Positions 33,644-42,700 of a stretch of 56,093 bases of DNA are shown piece after piece (within the stretch, counting starts at the first letter, position 1; every line of letters starts with the position of its first letter). A model generated the notes under the pieces. It ran no database searches and was not told the origin of the DNA. It saw only the letters and a program-made list of their open reading frames with translations. The translations under genes and the position numbers were made by a program. Source of the stretch: Actinomycetota bacterium (GTDB lineage Bacteria; Actinomycetota; Rubrobacteria; Rubrobacterales; Rubrobacteraceae); contig SIRX01000160.1 in the NCBI GenBank assembly GCA_004563715.1, positions 1 through 56,093 on the forward strand, written 5' to 3'.

Positions 33644-34945
33644 GTGGCGGTTGAGATACACGTCCCGGAGCTGGGAGAGTCGGTCACCGACGCGACCGTC
33701 GGCAAGTGGCTGAAAGGTGAGGGGGAGCAGGTCTCGGCCGGCGACCCCCTCGTCGAGCTGGAGACCGACAAGATCAACTTCGAGGTCGAGGCCGAGGAGG
33801 ACGGCGTCCTGGAGTCCATCGCCAGGGGCGAGGGCGAGACCGTGAACGTGGGAGACGTGATCGGCACTATCGGGGCGGGTGACGGCCAGCCGGCGCAGGA
33901 GGAGGAGCAGGAAGAGGAGGCCGAAGAAGAGGCCGAAGCCGGGGCGGAGGAAGAGGCGGAGGCGGAAGCCGGGGCCGAAGAGGACTCGGAGGAGGCCAAC
34001 GGCCACCGGGAGGATGGCGAGGTGCGGGCTTCGCCGTCGGTGCGCAAGCTGGCCCAGGAGTACGACATAGAGTTGGCCGAGGTCTCCGGAAGCGGCTCCG
34101 GTGGACGCGTGACCCGCGAGGACGTGGAGCGCCTGATCCGGGAGCAGTACCGTCAGGCGCCCGCCGAGGAGGGCGAGGAGAAGCAGGCCGACGGCCAGCA
34201 GCAGACCCGGCAGGCGGCCCCGCAACCTTCCGAGGACGGCCGGGCCGACCTCGAAGAGCGGGTCCGGCTTTCCCGGCGGCGCCAGACCATCGCCAAGCGG
34301 CTCGTAGAGGCCCAGCAGACGGCGGCGATGCTCACCACCTTCAACGAGGTGGACATGACCGCTGTTATGGAGCTCAGGAACCGCCGCAAGGACGCGTTCC
34401 TGGAGCGCAACGAGGTCAAGCTCGGCTTTATGAGCTTCTTTACCAAGGCCTCCATCGGCGCGCTCAAGGCGTTCCCCAAGATCAACGCCGAGCTGCAGGA
34501 AGACGAACTGGTGCTCAAGCGCTACTACGACATCGGTGTGGCGGTCAACACCGATGAGGGGCTCGTGGTGCCGGTGGTGCGCGGCGCGGACTCCAAAAGC
34601 TTCGCCGAGATCGAGGGCTCGATAGCCGAGCTCGCCAAAAAAGCCCGCGACGGCAAGCTGGCCCTCGAGGACCTGACCGGCGGCACGTTCACCATCACCA
34701 ACGGCGGCATCTACGGCTCGCTCAACTCGACCCCCATCCTCAACACCCCGCAGGTGGCGATCCTGGGGATGCATAAGATCCAGCAGCGCCCGATGGTGGT
34801 GGACGGAGAGATCCAGGTTCGGCCCATGATGTACCTGGCCCTCTCCTACGACCACCGCATCGTAGACGGCGCCGACGCCGTGAGCTTCCTCGTCCGCATC
34901 AAAGAGCTGATCGAAGACCCGGAGACGCTCCTGCTGGAAGGGTAG
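33644..34945 (+). CDS. sucB: Dihydrolipoyllysine succinyltransferase (E2 of 2-oxoglutarate dehydrogenase)
   Basis: 433-aa E2. Lipoyl domain with the lipoylated lysine K43 ([12 protein letters not shown]), a long Glu/Ala linker (about 85-120), a peripheral subunit-binding domain ([33 protein letters not shown]), a second linker, and the catalytic domain ending in [13 protein letters not shown] (H404, D408). Assembles as the core to which SucA and E3 bind. No E3 gene is nearby. Acidic linker is unusually Glu-rich. GTG 33644 follows GGAAGGG. Confidence 0.95.
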   Translation: MAVEIHVPELGESVTDATVGKWLKGEGEQVSAGDPLVELETDKINFEVEAEEDGVLESIARGEGETVNVGDVIGTIGAGDGQPAQEEEQEEEAEEEAEAGAEEEAEAEAGAEEDSEEANGHREDGEVRASPSVRKLAQEYDIELAEVSGSGSGGRVTREDVERLIREQYRQAPAEEGEEKQADGQQQTRQAAPQPSEDGRADLEERVRLSRRRQTIAKRLVEAQQTAAMLTTFNEVDMTAVMELRNRRKDAFLERNEVKLGFMSFFTKASIGALKAFPKINAELQEDELVLKRYYDIGVAVNTDEGLVVPVVRGADSKSFAEIEGSIAELAKKARDGKLALEDLTGGTFTITNGGIYGSLNSTPILNTPQVAILGMHKIQQRPMVVDGEIQVRPMMYLALSYDHRIVDGADAVSFLVRIKELIEDPETLLLEG

Positions 34946-34971
34946 GGGCGGGGTACGCGCCGGGCGAGAGA

Positions 34972-35004
34972 AAGGGAGGTCCGCCGCGAGGCGAGTCCTC
35001 CCTT
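34972..35004 (+). terminator. Strong hairpin downstream of sucB
   Basis: AAGGGAGG and CCTCCCTT form an 8-bp stem, and CGCC/GGCG extend it around a GCGA tetraloop. No T-run follows. Likely a transcript end or stability element between sucAB and the osmC-like gene. Confidence 0.5.
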
Positions 35005-35040
35005 GATGTTCGGGGTGGAAAGCCGCAAGGAGGAGTTGCT

Positions 35041-35538
35041 ATGGATCTTCGTTCGGTACAGAAGCCGCTAAAGGAGAAGTACCGCAGTGAGCCGGGCTCC
35101 TCGCGCATAACGCTCCGCGCGAGGGCGAGCGAGGAGGACACCCCCATCTCCTGCTCCGTGGACATCGGGCGCGCCGTCTACCAGGCGGAGGCCCACGCGG
35201 GCGTCGGGGGGACCGGCGGCGGCGCCTGCTCCGGGGACCTCCTGCTGGGGGCGCTCGCGGCCTGCGCCCAGGTCACGTGCCAGATGGTCGCCGGGGCAAT
35301 GGGAATAGAAACCGAGCGCATCGAGGTCGAGGTCGAGGGAGACCTGGACCTGGCGGGGACCCTGGGCGTCTCGAAGGACGTACCCGTGGGCTTTGAGCGC
35401 ATCCGCACCCGGTTCCATGTTGCGGCACCGGAGGCGACGGAGGAGCAGCTCGACGGCCTACGGCGCAAGACCGAGCAGTACTGCGTCGTTCTGCAGACAC
35501 TATCCCGGCCGCCGGAGCTGGTTACCGAGTGGGTCTAG
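35041..35538 (+). CDS. OsmC-family peroxide-type stress protein
   Basis: 165-aa OsmC/YhfA-like protein. Both redox cysteines are present: LLGALAACAQVTCQMVA and TEQYCVVLQTLSRPP. Related proteins reduce organic hydroperoxides or act as thiol-based stress proteins. AAGGAGGAG at about 35028 precedes ATG 35041. The last bases overlap or abut the meaB frame, so coexpression with meaB is likely. Confidence 0.85.
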   Translation: MDLRSVQKPLKEKYRSEPGSSRITLRARASEEDTPISCSVDIGRAVYQAEAHAGVGGTGGGACSGDLLLGALAACAQVTCQMVAGAMGIETERIEVEVEGDLDLAGTLGVSKDVPVGFERIRTRFHVAAPEATEEQLDGLRRKTEQYCVVLQTLSRPPELVTEWV

Positions 35539-35567
35539 CGCAGCGCCGCTCTCGGAAAGCAGGGCGG

Positions 35568-36509
35568 GTGAGCGGTAACGGCCTTGCGGGGCGGCTGCTC
35601 GCTGGCGACCGGCGGGCGCTGGCGCGCGTTATCTCCAAGATCGAGCGCGAAGACCCCGAGGTCCACGAGATCGTGCGCGAGATCTACCCGCATACGGGCA
35701 GCGCAATGAGCCTGGGCTTTACCGGGCCGCCGGGGGTGGGGAAGAGCTCCGTGATCTCGCACCTCATCCAGCTCTACCGCGCCGAAGACAGGCGGGTTGG
35801 CGTGGTCTCGGTGGACCCTTCGAGCCCGTTCTCCAAGGGTGCGATCCTGGGCGACCGCATCCGGCTCTCGGACCACTTTCTGGACTCGGGGGTGTTTATC
35901 CGGTCGATGGGGAGCCGGGGGCACCTGGGGGGGCTGGCGGCGGGATCGCGGCTGGCGGCCCTGGCGATGGATGCTTCCGGGTGCGACGTGGTGATCTACG
36001 AGACGGTCGGGGTGGGGCAGGGAGAGGTGGAGGTCGCCTCGGCGGCGGACGTGGTGGTCCTGTGCCTGCAGCCCGGGGCGGGCGACGCGGTGCAGGCGCT
36101 CAAGGCGGGCGTCATGGAGGTGGCGGACGTCTTCTGCATCAACAAGGCCGACCACCCCCAGGCGAAGGGGGCGGCGAGCGAGGTCCGCTCCATCCTGGAG
36201 ATCGGGCACGAGCTCGACCCCGAGGCCCCCATCCCGCCCATCATTATGACCCGCGGCGACACGGGCGAGGGAGTGGGGGAGCTGAGGGAGGTCGTCCGGG
36301 AGCACCGGAAGGAGATGGAGGCGGGTGGACGCCTGGAGGCCCGCCGGCGGGCCTCGCTGCGGGAGTTCGTGGTCTCCTGGGCCACGGACCGGCTGGAGAA
36401 GGAGCTGCACCGGCGCCTCGGCCGGGACGACCCGGAGATTATGGAGAAAGTCTACCGCCGGGAGCTGGACCCGATCTCCGCCGCCGAGAAGATCTTCCGG
36501 GACGTCTAG
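35568..36509 (+). CDS. meaB: Methylmalonyl-CoA mutase-associated GTPase (MeaB/ArgK family)
   Basis: G3E-type P-loop GTPase that loads and protects the B12 cofactor of methylmalonyl-CoA mutase. Walker A TGPPGVGKSS, VVSVDPSSPFSKGAILGDRIR, SMGSRGHLGGLA, ETVGVGQGEVEVA and the NKAD guanine motif are all seen. GTG 35568 starts close to the usual family N-terminus (LAGRLLAGDRRALARVI); GTG 35529, overlapping the osmC-like gene, is an alternative. Mutase genes are not in the window. A BtuF-like gene starts 2 bp after the stop, which suits a B12-related pair. Confidence 0.9.
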   Translation: MSGNGLAGRLLAGDRRALARVISKIEREDPEVHEIVREIYPHTGSAMSLGFTGPPGVGKSSVISHLIQLYRAEDRRVGVVSVDPSSPFSKGAILGDRIRLSDHFLDSGVFIRSMGSRGHLGGLAAGSRLAALAMDASGCDVVIYETVGVGQGEVEVASAADVVVLCLQPGAGDAVQALKAGVMEVADVFCINKADHPQAKGAASEVRSILEIGHELDPEAPIPPIIMTRGDTGEGVGELREVVREHRKEMEAGGRLEARRRASLREFVVSWATDRLEKELHRRLGRDDPEIMEKVYRRELDPISAAEKIFRDV

Positions 36510-36511
36510 GG

Positions 36512-37279
36512 GTGGCGCAGGATCCGGCCCCGTCGCGGATCGTCAGCCTGGTGCCGAGCCTGACGGAGGCGCTGTTCGCCTTCGGGGTGGGCGAGAGGGT
36601 CGTGGGCCGCACCCGCTACTGCCGCTGGCCGCCCGGGGCCGTGGGCCGCGTGCCGAAGGTCGGTGGTACGAAGAAGGTGGACGTGGAACGTATCCTCGCG
36701 CTGGAGCCGGACCTGGTGGTCGCCGTCCGGGAGGAGAACAGCCGGAAGGACGTAGAGGAGATCGCGGCCACCGGTGTCCCGGTGCTGCTCGGGGCGCCGG
36801 AGACCGTGGCCGGGGCCATAGATTTCCTCGGAGAGCTGGCGGAGAAGACCCGGGCGTCGGAAGCGGGAGTTTTTCTGGAAGCCGCAGACCGGGCCTGCCG
36901 AACCGTCCGGAAGCGTGCCGGCACCGCCCGGCGGGTCTTCGTCCCAATCTGGAAAAACCCGTACATGACCGTCGGCTCGGACACCTACGTCCACGATCTC
37001 CTGAGGGTTTGCGGCGGGGAGAACGTCTTCGGCCACCGGGCACGCTACCCCGAAGTAACGCTGGAGGAGATAGAGGCGGCGCGGCCCGAGGTGATACTGC
37101 TCCCGGACGAGCCCTACCCGTTCTCCGCCGAAGACCTGGCGGAGATCTACGCGCTGGACGTGCCCGCCGTCCGGGAGAACAGCGTTCACCTGGCAGACGG
37201 CAAGCTCCTCACCTGGTACGGTCCGCGCATGGCTGGCAGCCTCGTCCAGCTCTCGGCGTTGCTAAAGAACCCGCTATAA
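36512..37279 (+). CDS. BtuF-like cobalamin/metal-binding protein without a signal peptide
   Basis: 255-aa helical-backbone metal receptor family protein: RIVSLVPSLTEALFAFGVGERVVGRTRYC, VPKVGGTKKVDVERILALEPDLVVAV, YGPRMAGSL. The family includes BtuF, the vitamin B12 receptor of ABC importers, but a secretion signal or lipobox is absent, and no permease or ATPase gene is adjacent. It may be a cytoplasmic corrinoid-binding protein or an importer part missing its export signal. GTG 36512 lies just after the meaB stop. Confidence 0.8.
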   Translation: MAQDPAPSRIVSLVPSLTEALFAFGVGERVVGRTRYCRWPPGAVGRVPKVGGTKKVDVERILALEPDLVVAVREENSRKDVEEIAATGVPVLLGAPETVAGAIDFLGELAEKTRASEAGVFLEAADRACRTVRKRAGTARRVFVPIWKNPYMTVGSDTYVHDLLRVCGGENVFGHRARYPEVTLEEIEAARPEVILLPDEPYPFSAEDLAEIYALDVPAVRENSVHLADGKLLTWYGPRMAGSLVQLSALLKNPL

Positions 37280-37304
37280 CACTGCCCGGAACACCTGGCC
37301 ACCG

Positions 37305-37549
37305 TTGGTTTTCGACGAGGCGCGGCGGGCCCTGCGGGTCGACGACGGGTGTTTCATGCCACTGGCCAAGACGTCGGCCAAACGCTAGCAACACATCGAT
37401 TGGGCGTTCCGGCTGGGGTGCGAACTGCCTCCGGTCTCGCTATACAAGCTCGGCGAAGCCTACTACGTAAAGGACGTCCACAACCGCGTGAGCGTGGCCT
37501 GCTTCCGCAACGCCGGGCGGATCGACGTCGAAGCAACCGAGTTCAGGAC
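37305..37549 (+). pseudogene. ParB-like nuclease-fold protein, broken
   Basis: The + frame reads LVFDEARRALRVDDG, stop TAG at 37386-37388, then HIDWAFRLGCELPPVSLYKLGEAYYVKDVHNRVSVACFRNAGRIDVEATEF. The second part matches the ParB/Srx-like motif ELPPVxLYKxGxxYFVKDGNHRVSVAR, with D-V-H-N-R in place of D-G-N-H-R. The in-frame stop, the degraded motif and the missing C-terminus show a decayed gene. The 314-bp gap to the next gene holds nothing else. Confidence 0.6.
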
Positions 37550-37593
37550 GAGTTGTGTTTCCGCCCCCGCCGCAACTCGGCCTGCCAGGACTT

Positions 37594-37965
37594 CTACGTC
37601 CAGAACACCCTGGGTATCTTCGACCGGTCGAACTCTTCTATCCGCTCCCGTCCGAGCATCTCCAACTCTTCGAGGACCGTCCGGCTCTCGCTCACGAGGC
37701 GGGCGACGTCTATACCCAGCGTCTCCGGCTCGAACTCTTCCAGGCGCGCGATACCATTTCGCAGGACCCCGGTTGCCCCGCGCCAGTTGCCGTTCTGCAG
37801 GTGGTAGAAACCCACCCCGACCTGGAGTATGCCCTGGTAGAGAAAGCGTACCCGGCGCGGCTCCTGTATCCAGGCCTCTTCGAGGTACTCGTGGCACTCG
37901 AAAAACTCGCCCCGGTTGAACTCCTCTATACCTTGCAAGACGAGCTCGGGAACTTCTTCCTTCAC
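37594..37965 (-). CDS. DUF309 family protein
   Basis: 123-aa helical protein with the DUF309 signature EFNRGEFFECHEYLEEAW and FLYQGILQVGVGFYHLQNGNWRGATGVLRNGIARLE. Function unknown; histidines and glutamates in the HEYLEE stretch could bind metal. ATG 37965 start. It is 30 bp downstream of the FmdB-like gene on the same strand. Confidence 0.85.
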   Translation of the reverse strand: MKEEVPELVLQGIEEFNRGEFFECHEYLEEAWIQEPRRVRFLYQGILQVGVGFYHLQNGNWRGATGVLRNGIARLEEFEPETLGIDVARLVSESRTVLEELEMLGRERIEEFDRSKIPRVFWT

Positions 37966-37995
37966 CGGGCGGCGAGCCCTGTACCGGTGGGCTCG

Positions 37996-38244
37996 CTAGC
38001 CGCAGCCGCAGGCCCCGCCGCAACAGCCGCCCCCGCCACCGCCGCCCGCGATGCGAGCATCCATCATGGGGTTGGAGGACATTGCGGAGGCTCCGGGAGT
38101 TATGGAGGCGAAGTTGGAGATAACGCGCCGCGATTCCAGGGAGCCGCACTCCGGACACTCCGCAGGCTCGTCGGCGGCGTTCATCGGACGCATCAGGTCG
38201 AAACGCTCCTCACACCCGGCGCACTTGTATTCGTAGAGGGCCAT
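37996..38244 (-). CDS. FmdB-family zinc ribbon protein
   Basis: 82-aa putative regulatory protein: MALYEYKCAGCEERFDLM and CPECGS give the CxxC...CxxC zinc ribbon. The tail is rich in glycine and cysteine (GGGGGGGCCGGACGCG), as in many actinobacterial members. Role unknown. ATG 38244 follows GAGAGGTGGG; the longer open frame above it is only the antisense of tRNA-Ala. Confidence 0.88.
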   Translation of the reverse strand: MALYEYKCAGCEERFDLMRPMNAADEPAECPECGSLESRRVISNFASITPGASAMSSNPMMDARIAGGGGGGGCCGGACGCG

Positions 38245-38310
38245 ATGTCCCACCTCTCGGGTCGTAGCTATACGGTAAGAAATTGTACCGCTTCTTGTTT
38301 CGGCCGTGCG

Positions 38311-38339
38311 TTGAATAACTTCCCGGCGGCGCGTAAACT
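38311..38339 (+). promoter_or_regulatory. Promoter of tRNA-Ala
   Basis: TTGAAT (38311-38316), 17-bp spacer, TAAACT (38334-38339); a start about 7 bp later would lie roughly 10 bp before the mature tRNA 5' end. Confidence 0.6.
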
Positions 38340-38355
38340 CAACCGCGAAGTTTAC

Positions 38356-38428
38356 GGGGCCGTAGCTCAGTCGGGAGAGCGCCGCCTTTGCACGGCGGAG
38401 GTCAGGGGTTCGAATCCCCTCGGCTCCA
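38356..38428 (+). tRNA. tRNA-Ala (anticodon UGC)
   Basis: 73-nt cloverleaf: acceptor GGGGCCG/CGGCTCC, TA at 8-9, D-arm GCTC/GAGC, anticodon stem CCGCC/GGCGG with loop TTTGCAC (anticodon TGC at 38389-38391), T-arm AGGGG TTCGAAT CCCCT, discriminator A. The CCA end is not encoded. It borders an accessory island with an integrase remnant, so it is the likely integration site. Confidence 0.97.
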
Positions 38429-38433
38429 CTCCT

Positions 38434-38452
38434 AAAATATATCAATTTGCAG
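38434..38452 (+). repeat. Island-end motif B, left copy
   Basis: AAAATATATCAATTTGCAG, 16 of 19 bases identical to 55908-55926 in the same orientation; begins 5 bp after tRNA-Ala. Confidence 0.45.
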
Positions 38453-38511
38453 GTAAAAACCAAAATACTATGCGGGCGTCCTTGTGCTGCTGGCCAGATT
38501 TTGACACCAAC

Positions 38512-38532
38512 CTGACACCAACGCAGCCCGGG
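38512..38532 (+). repeat. Island-end motif A, left copy (11-bp-period tandem)
   Basis: TGACACCAAC occurs twice with an 11-bp period (38512, 38523). The same tandem is at 55835-55855. One-helical-turn spacing is typical of recombinase arm sites. Confidence 0.55.
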
Positions 38533-38835
38533 CGCTGTATTTACACGAGCGGCGTGATCTTAGAATTTGGGGTACCGGCAGCGTCTGGCGGTTACTGACA
38601 CTTGGGGCAGGGAGTAGCGATTCATGCTGACAGGCGACATGCTCAAGGTTTTTCGAGACCTCGCAACTCACGCGCGAAGCCTGGAGTTGCAGGGTGACGC
38701 ACTTATCGGGCCCTATGCGGCAGCGCCTGACCGCCGCCCGGTGAGCGCAGAAGCGCCGGGAATTCCGGCCCTAAGCGCGTCCTTGTTCACCTATTCGGCA
38801 GTCATAGGCGGCAGGCGGGACGCCGAGAATCAAGT

Positions 38836-39069
38836 CTACGAAAGCGCCGCCTCCATCGCCTTTGCGGTCCGATCCCCCATACTGGGCAGCACGTGAGAAT
38901 AGGTGTCTAGCGTGATTGCTATGGTCGCGTGGCCCAATAGCTCCTGGACGAACTTCGGGTGTACGCCCTCCAGGAAGAGCAGCGTGGCGGCGGTGTGGCG
39001 GAGGTCATGAAAGCGAACCTGGGGTAGACCAGCCTTCTCTAGCAGCGCGGGCTCGACACCTCGCGCTTT
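38836..39069 (-). pseudogene. Tyrosine recombinase (phage-type integrase), C-terminal remnant
   Basis: The minus strand encodes, in frame to a TAG at 38838-38836, EKAGLPQVRFHDLRHTAATLL, VQELLGHATIAITLDTYSHVLPSMGDRTAKAMEAALS. This is the catalytic end of a tyrosine integrase with HxLR (HDLRH), the GHA histidine and the nucleophile Tyr (LDTY). The N-terminal two thirds are absent: similarity stops near 39069, where unrelated + strand coding-like sequence begins. It is not functional but marks past site-specific integration next to tRNA-Ala. Confidence 0.85.
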
Positions 39070-39198
39070 ACCTTCGCCTACGTGGCGAACTACGCCGGCG
39101 AGGCTGAGATCCTACGGGCGGCGCTGGAGCGCATCCAGGGAGCGGCCGGGCGGCTCATAGAGGCGGTGGAGGACCCTATGGAAGGCAGGCGGTCTTGA
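39064..39198 (+). other. Open coding-like fragment of unknown origin
   Basis: In frame: RFTFAYVANYAGEAEILRAAL, then ERIQGAAGRLIEAVEDP, ending in a TGA. It has amphipathic-helix character and high-GC codon use but no start codon and no recognised family; probably the 3' end of a gene truncated by the same rearrangement that cut the integrase. Confidence 0.3.
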
Positions 39199-39702
39199 TG
39201 GCCGCCCGGAAAGTTACCGAGAGGCGGGCCGCACGCGCGGCCCGCCAACTCCTCTACCATCGCCGTGGATCTCCCGCGAAACGGTGGAGAATGAGGCTAC
39301 GTTGGAGGGCTGCCTGATCGGCAGCGGAGAGGCTAGGGCCGTGCTACTGTCTGGCTGCGTCCTGGAACGCGCTGGCACGAAGAGCCCCGTGGAGGATTGG
39401 ATGTTGTCGTCCGTCCCGAGCTTCGCTACGGGCCCCCGGGGCTCTTGCAGGCCTTCGAGCGCCCGGGGACGAGGTGATATCCGGCATCCTATGTCGGACC
39501 GCGAGCATTACGCCAGCGGCTTCGACACCCCTGCTTTCCCTTGCCGATCCACAATGAACTTTTATCGAGGAGCGTCGAATGCTCCATACGATATAGATAA
39601 ATGACCGTCGAGAGTCTTGGTGAAGCGTGATTGGTTTGAAGACAGATCAATGCGTATACTGACAGACTCCGCAAGCTTTAGAGGGAACGTAGAGGGAAAG
39701 AC
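39199..39702. other. Intergenic region upstream of the defence operon
   Basis: About 500 bp without a convincing gene. It holds a small perfect hairpin (GCTGCC/GGCAGC at 39308-39324) and the promoter at 39631-39660. The last 200 bp are less GC-rich than the neighbourhood. Confidence 0.4.
39631..39660 (+). promoter_or_regulatory. Candidate promoter of the helicase-methylase operon
   Basis: TTGGTT (39631-39636), 18-bp spacer, TATACT (39655-39660), 43 bp before GTG 39703. GAGGGAAAG just before the start serves as ribosome site. Confidence 0.5.
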
Positions 39703-42700
39703 GTGGACGTATTCCAGTTACGCAATCGCCTCGTCGAGGATTACGGATCCTACGTAGGTAGCTTTATCCGGATAAAGGACGCCCGCGTTGAGGATGAGGT
39801 CCGCCGGAGCCTTGACGACGGCTTGCTCTGGCCCGAGCCCCTCATACAGCTCAACCCCTCCTTTGAGGCCGGAGATCGGATCGACGAACTGGTTGGTGAG
39901 GGAGTGCTTCACGAGGAATGTGAGCGCATCTTCCGCGCCGGCAAGCACTCTACCAATCCCGGAGTTACCCTCCGGCTCCACCGCCACCAGTCCGAGGCCG
40001 TCCGCACCGCCCGCGCCGGCCACAACTACGTCCTCACTACCGGCACGGGCTCCGGCAAGAGCCTCACGTACATCATCCCCATCGTGGACCACGTCCTCCG
40101 GCGCGGCCCCGGCAAAGGCATCCAGGCGATCGTCGTCTACCCGATGAACGCTCTCGCCAACAGCCAGCACGGCGAGCTTGAGAAGTTCCTCAACGACGGA
40201 TACCCGGACGGCAAGGGACCGGTCACCTTCGCCCGCTACACGGGACAAGAGTCCGAGGAGGAGCGGCAAAGAATAAAAGCCAACCCCCCGGACATCCTGC
40301 TCACCAACTACGTGATGCTGGAGCTTATCCTGACACGTTACGATGAGCGTCCGCTCGTCCGGCAGGCTCAGGACTTGGGCTTTCTGGTCTTCGACGAGCT
40401 GCACACCTACCGTGGGCGGCAGGGAGCCGACGTCGCCTTCCTGATCCGGCGCACGAAGGAGTTGCTCGCCGCGCACAACCTTCGGTGTGTCGGCACCTCC
40501 GCCACCCTCGCCGGCAGCGGCACCCACAACGAGCAGCGGGCGGAGATCTCCCGCGTCGCGACCCGGCTCTTTGGCGCCGAGGTCCGGTCCGAGAACGTCA
40601 TCGGCGAGACCCTTCGCCGCGCCACCCCGGACGAGGACCTGGAAGATCCCTCCTTCGTCTCCGGGCTGACCGCCCGCGTCCGGGACGGGGAGCGCAGGCC
40701 ACCCACGGACTACGAGGGCTTCGTGCGCGACCCGCTCTCTGTCTGGATCGAGAGCACCTTCGGCGTGACCACGGAGGAGGAGACCGGCCGCCTGATCCGA
40801 ACTACGCCGCGTAGTGTATCGGGACAGGATGGAGCCGCTAAAACGCTCGCCGCGCTCACCGGGCTCCCCGAGGAGCGCTGCGCGCAGGCCGTAGAGGAGG
40901 GGCTCCTCGCCGGCTACTCTTGCGCTCCGGATCCGGACACCGGCCGTCCGCCCTTCGCCTTCCGCCTCCACCAGTTCATCAGCCGTGGCGACACCGTGTA
41001 CACCTCGCTCGAAGCCGAGGAAGATCGGTACATTACCGTGACGGGCCAACAGTACGTCCCCGGCGACCGAGGCCGCGTCCTGATGCCGCTCGCGTTCTGC
41101 CGCGAGTGCGGCCAGGAATATTACCCGGTGCGAGCCTTCCCGGATAACACCGCTAGTACCCTGGAGTTCCGTCCCCGCCCCCTCTCGGACGTCCACGATG
41201 ATGGCGAGAGTGAGGCCGGGTTCCTCTTCTTCAGCACCACCGAGCCCTGGCCGAGCGAGTCCGAGGAGGATTTCTGGAACAGGCTCCCGAACGACTGGCA
41301 GGAGGAGCACCGCGGATATCCCCGCGTCCGCAAGGACCGGCGCAAGGACCTGCCCCGTCCCGTCTCCGTCGAGACCTGCGGCCGAGAGACCAGCGGAGAA
41401 GACGGCCTCGAAGGCCACTACTTCCCGGCGCCCTTCAGGTTCTGCCTCTCGTGCGGCATCTCCTACTCCGCGAACCTACGTTCGGACTTCACGAAGCTGG
41501 CCTCCCTGGGCTCCGAGGGCCGCAGCACCGCCACCACGATCTTGAGCCTCTCCGCCATAAGCGGCCTCAAGGAGGCGGAAGACCTGCCGGAGAGGGCCCG
41601 CAAGATCCTCTCCTTCACCGACAACCGTCAGGACGCCTCCCTCCAGGCCGGCCACTTCAACGATTTCGTGGAGATCGGGCTGCTCCGCTCCGCCCTCTAC
41701 CGCGCCACTCTTACGGGCGGGGAAGAGGGACTCGCGCACGACGAGCTGACGCAGCGGGTCTTCGGCGCCCTGGACCTCCCGCTGGAGCGGTACGCGAGCA
41801 ACCCTTCCGCCCGCTTCAGGCAGCTCTCCGAGACCCGGGCCGCCCTGCGGGACGTGCTCGGCCACCGCCTCTACCGGGACCTGGAGCGGGGCTGGCGGGT
41901 AACCTCCCCGAACCTGGAGCAGTGCGGCCTCTTGAAGATCTCCTACGATTCCCTCGACGAGCTCTGCGCCGCCGAGGACGTCTGGCAGGAGAAGCACCCG
42001 GCGCTCGTCGGCGCCAGCCCTCAAACCCGCGCGAAGATCGCCACGGTCCTCCTCGACGACATGCGCCGCCGGCTCGCCATAAAGGTGGACTACCTGGACT
42101 ACGACTACCAGGAGCGCATCCGGCGCCGCAGCAACCAGAACCTCATACCGCCCTGGGCCGTGGACGAGAACGAGGAGATGAAGTACGCCGCCATCCTCTT
42201 CCCCCGCTCGCAGCGTCCCCGCGATCCCCGCGACAACGCCTACCTCTCCGCCCGCGGCGGCTTCGGCCAGTACCTCCGCCGCTCCTCCACGTTCGAGGAC
42301 TATGGAGAGAAGCCCAACCTGGAGGAGACGGAAGAGATCATCCGCGGCCTCCTCGACGGCCTCACCGAGGCCGGCATCGTCGAGGTCGTCGCCGAACCTG
42401 GCGGAGCCGGGGAGGAAGACGTACCCGGCTACCAGGTCCAGGCCTCCGCCATGCGCTGGCTAGCCGGCGACGGCACCGAGCCCTTCCACGATCCCATCCG
42501 CACCCCCGACCGCTCCGCCTCTGGCGGGAGCACCAACCCGTTCTTCGTCGGGTTTTACTCGGAGGCCGCCGCCGGCATGCAGGACCTCGAAGCCCGCGAG
42601 CACACCGCCCAGGTCCCCTACGAAGTGCGCGAGAACCGCGAGGAAAGCTTTCGTGAGGGACGGCTCCCCATCCTCTACTGCTCCCCGACGATGGAGCTCG

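Noticed and set aside
37996-38463. Longer reading of the FmdB gene starting beyond the tRNA (EGIRTPDLRRAKAALSRLSYGP)
   Set aside because: The extra part is the well-known false peptide read from the antisense of a tRNA gene; the real start is ATG 38244.
39703-41418. 566-codon minus-strand frame opposite the large helicase (39718-41418)
   Set aside because: No motif, antisense to a helicase domain with complete motifs.
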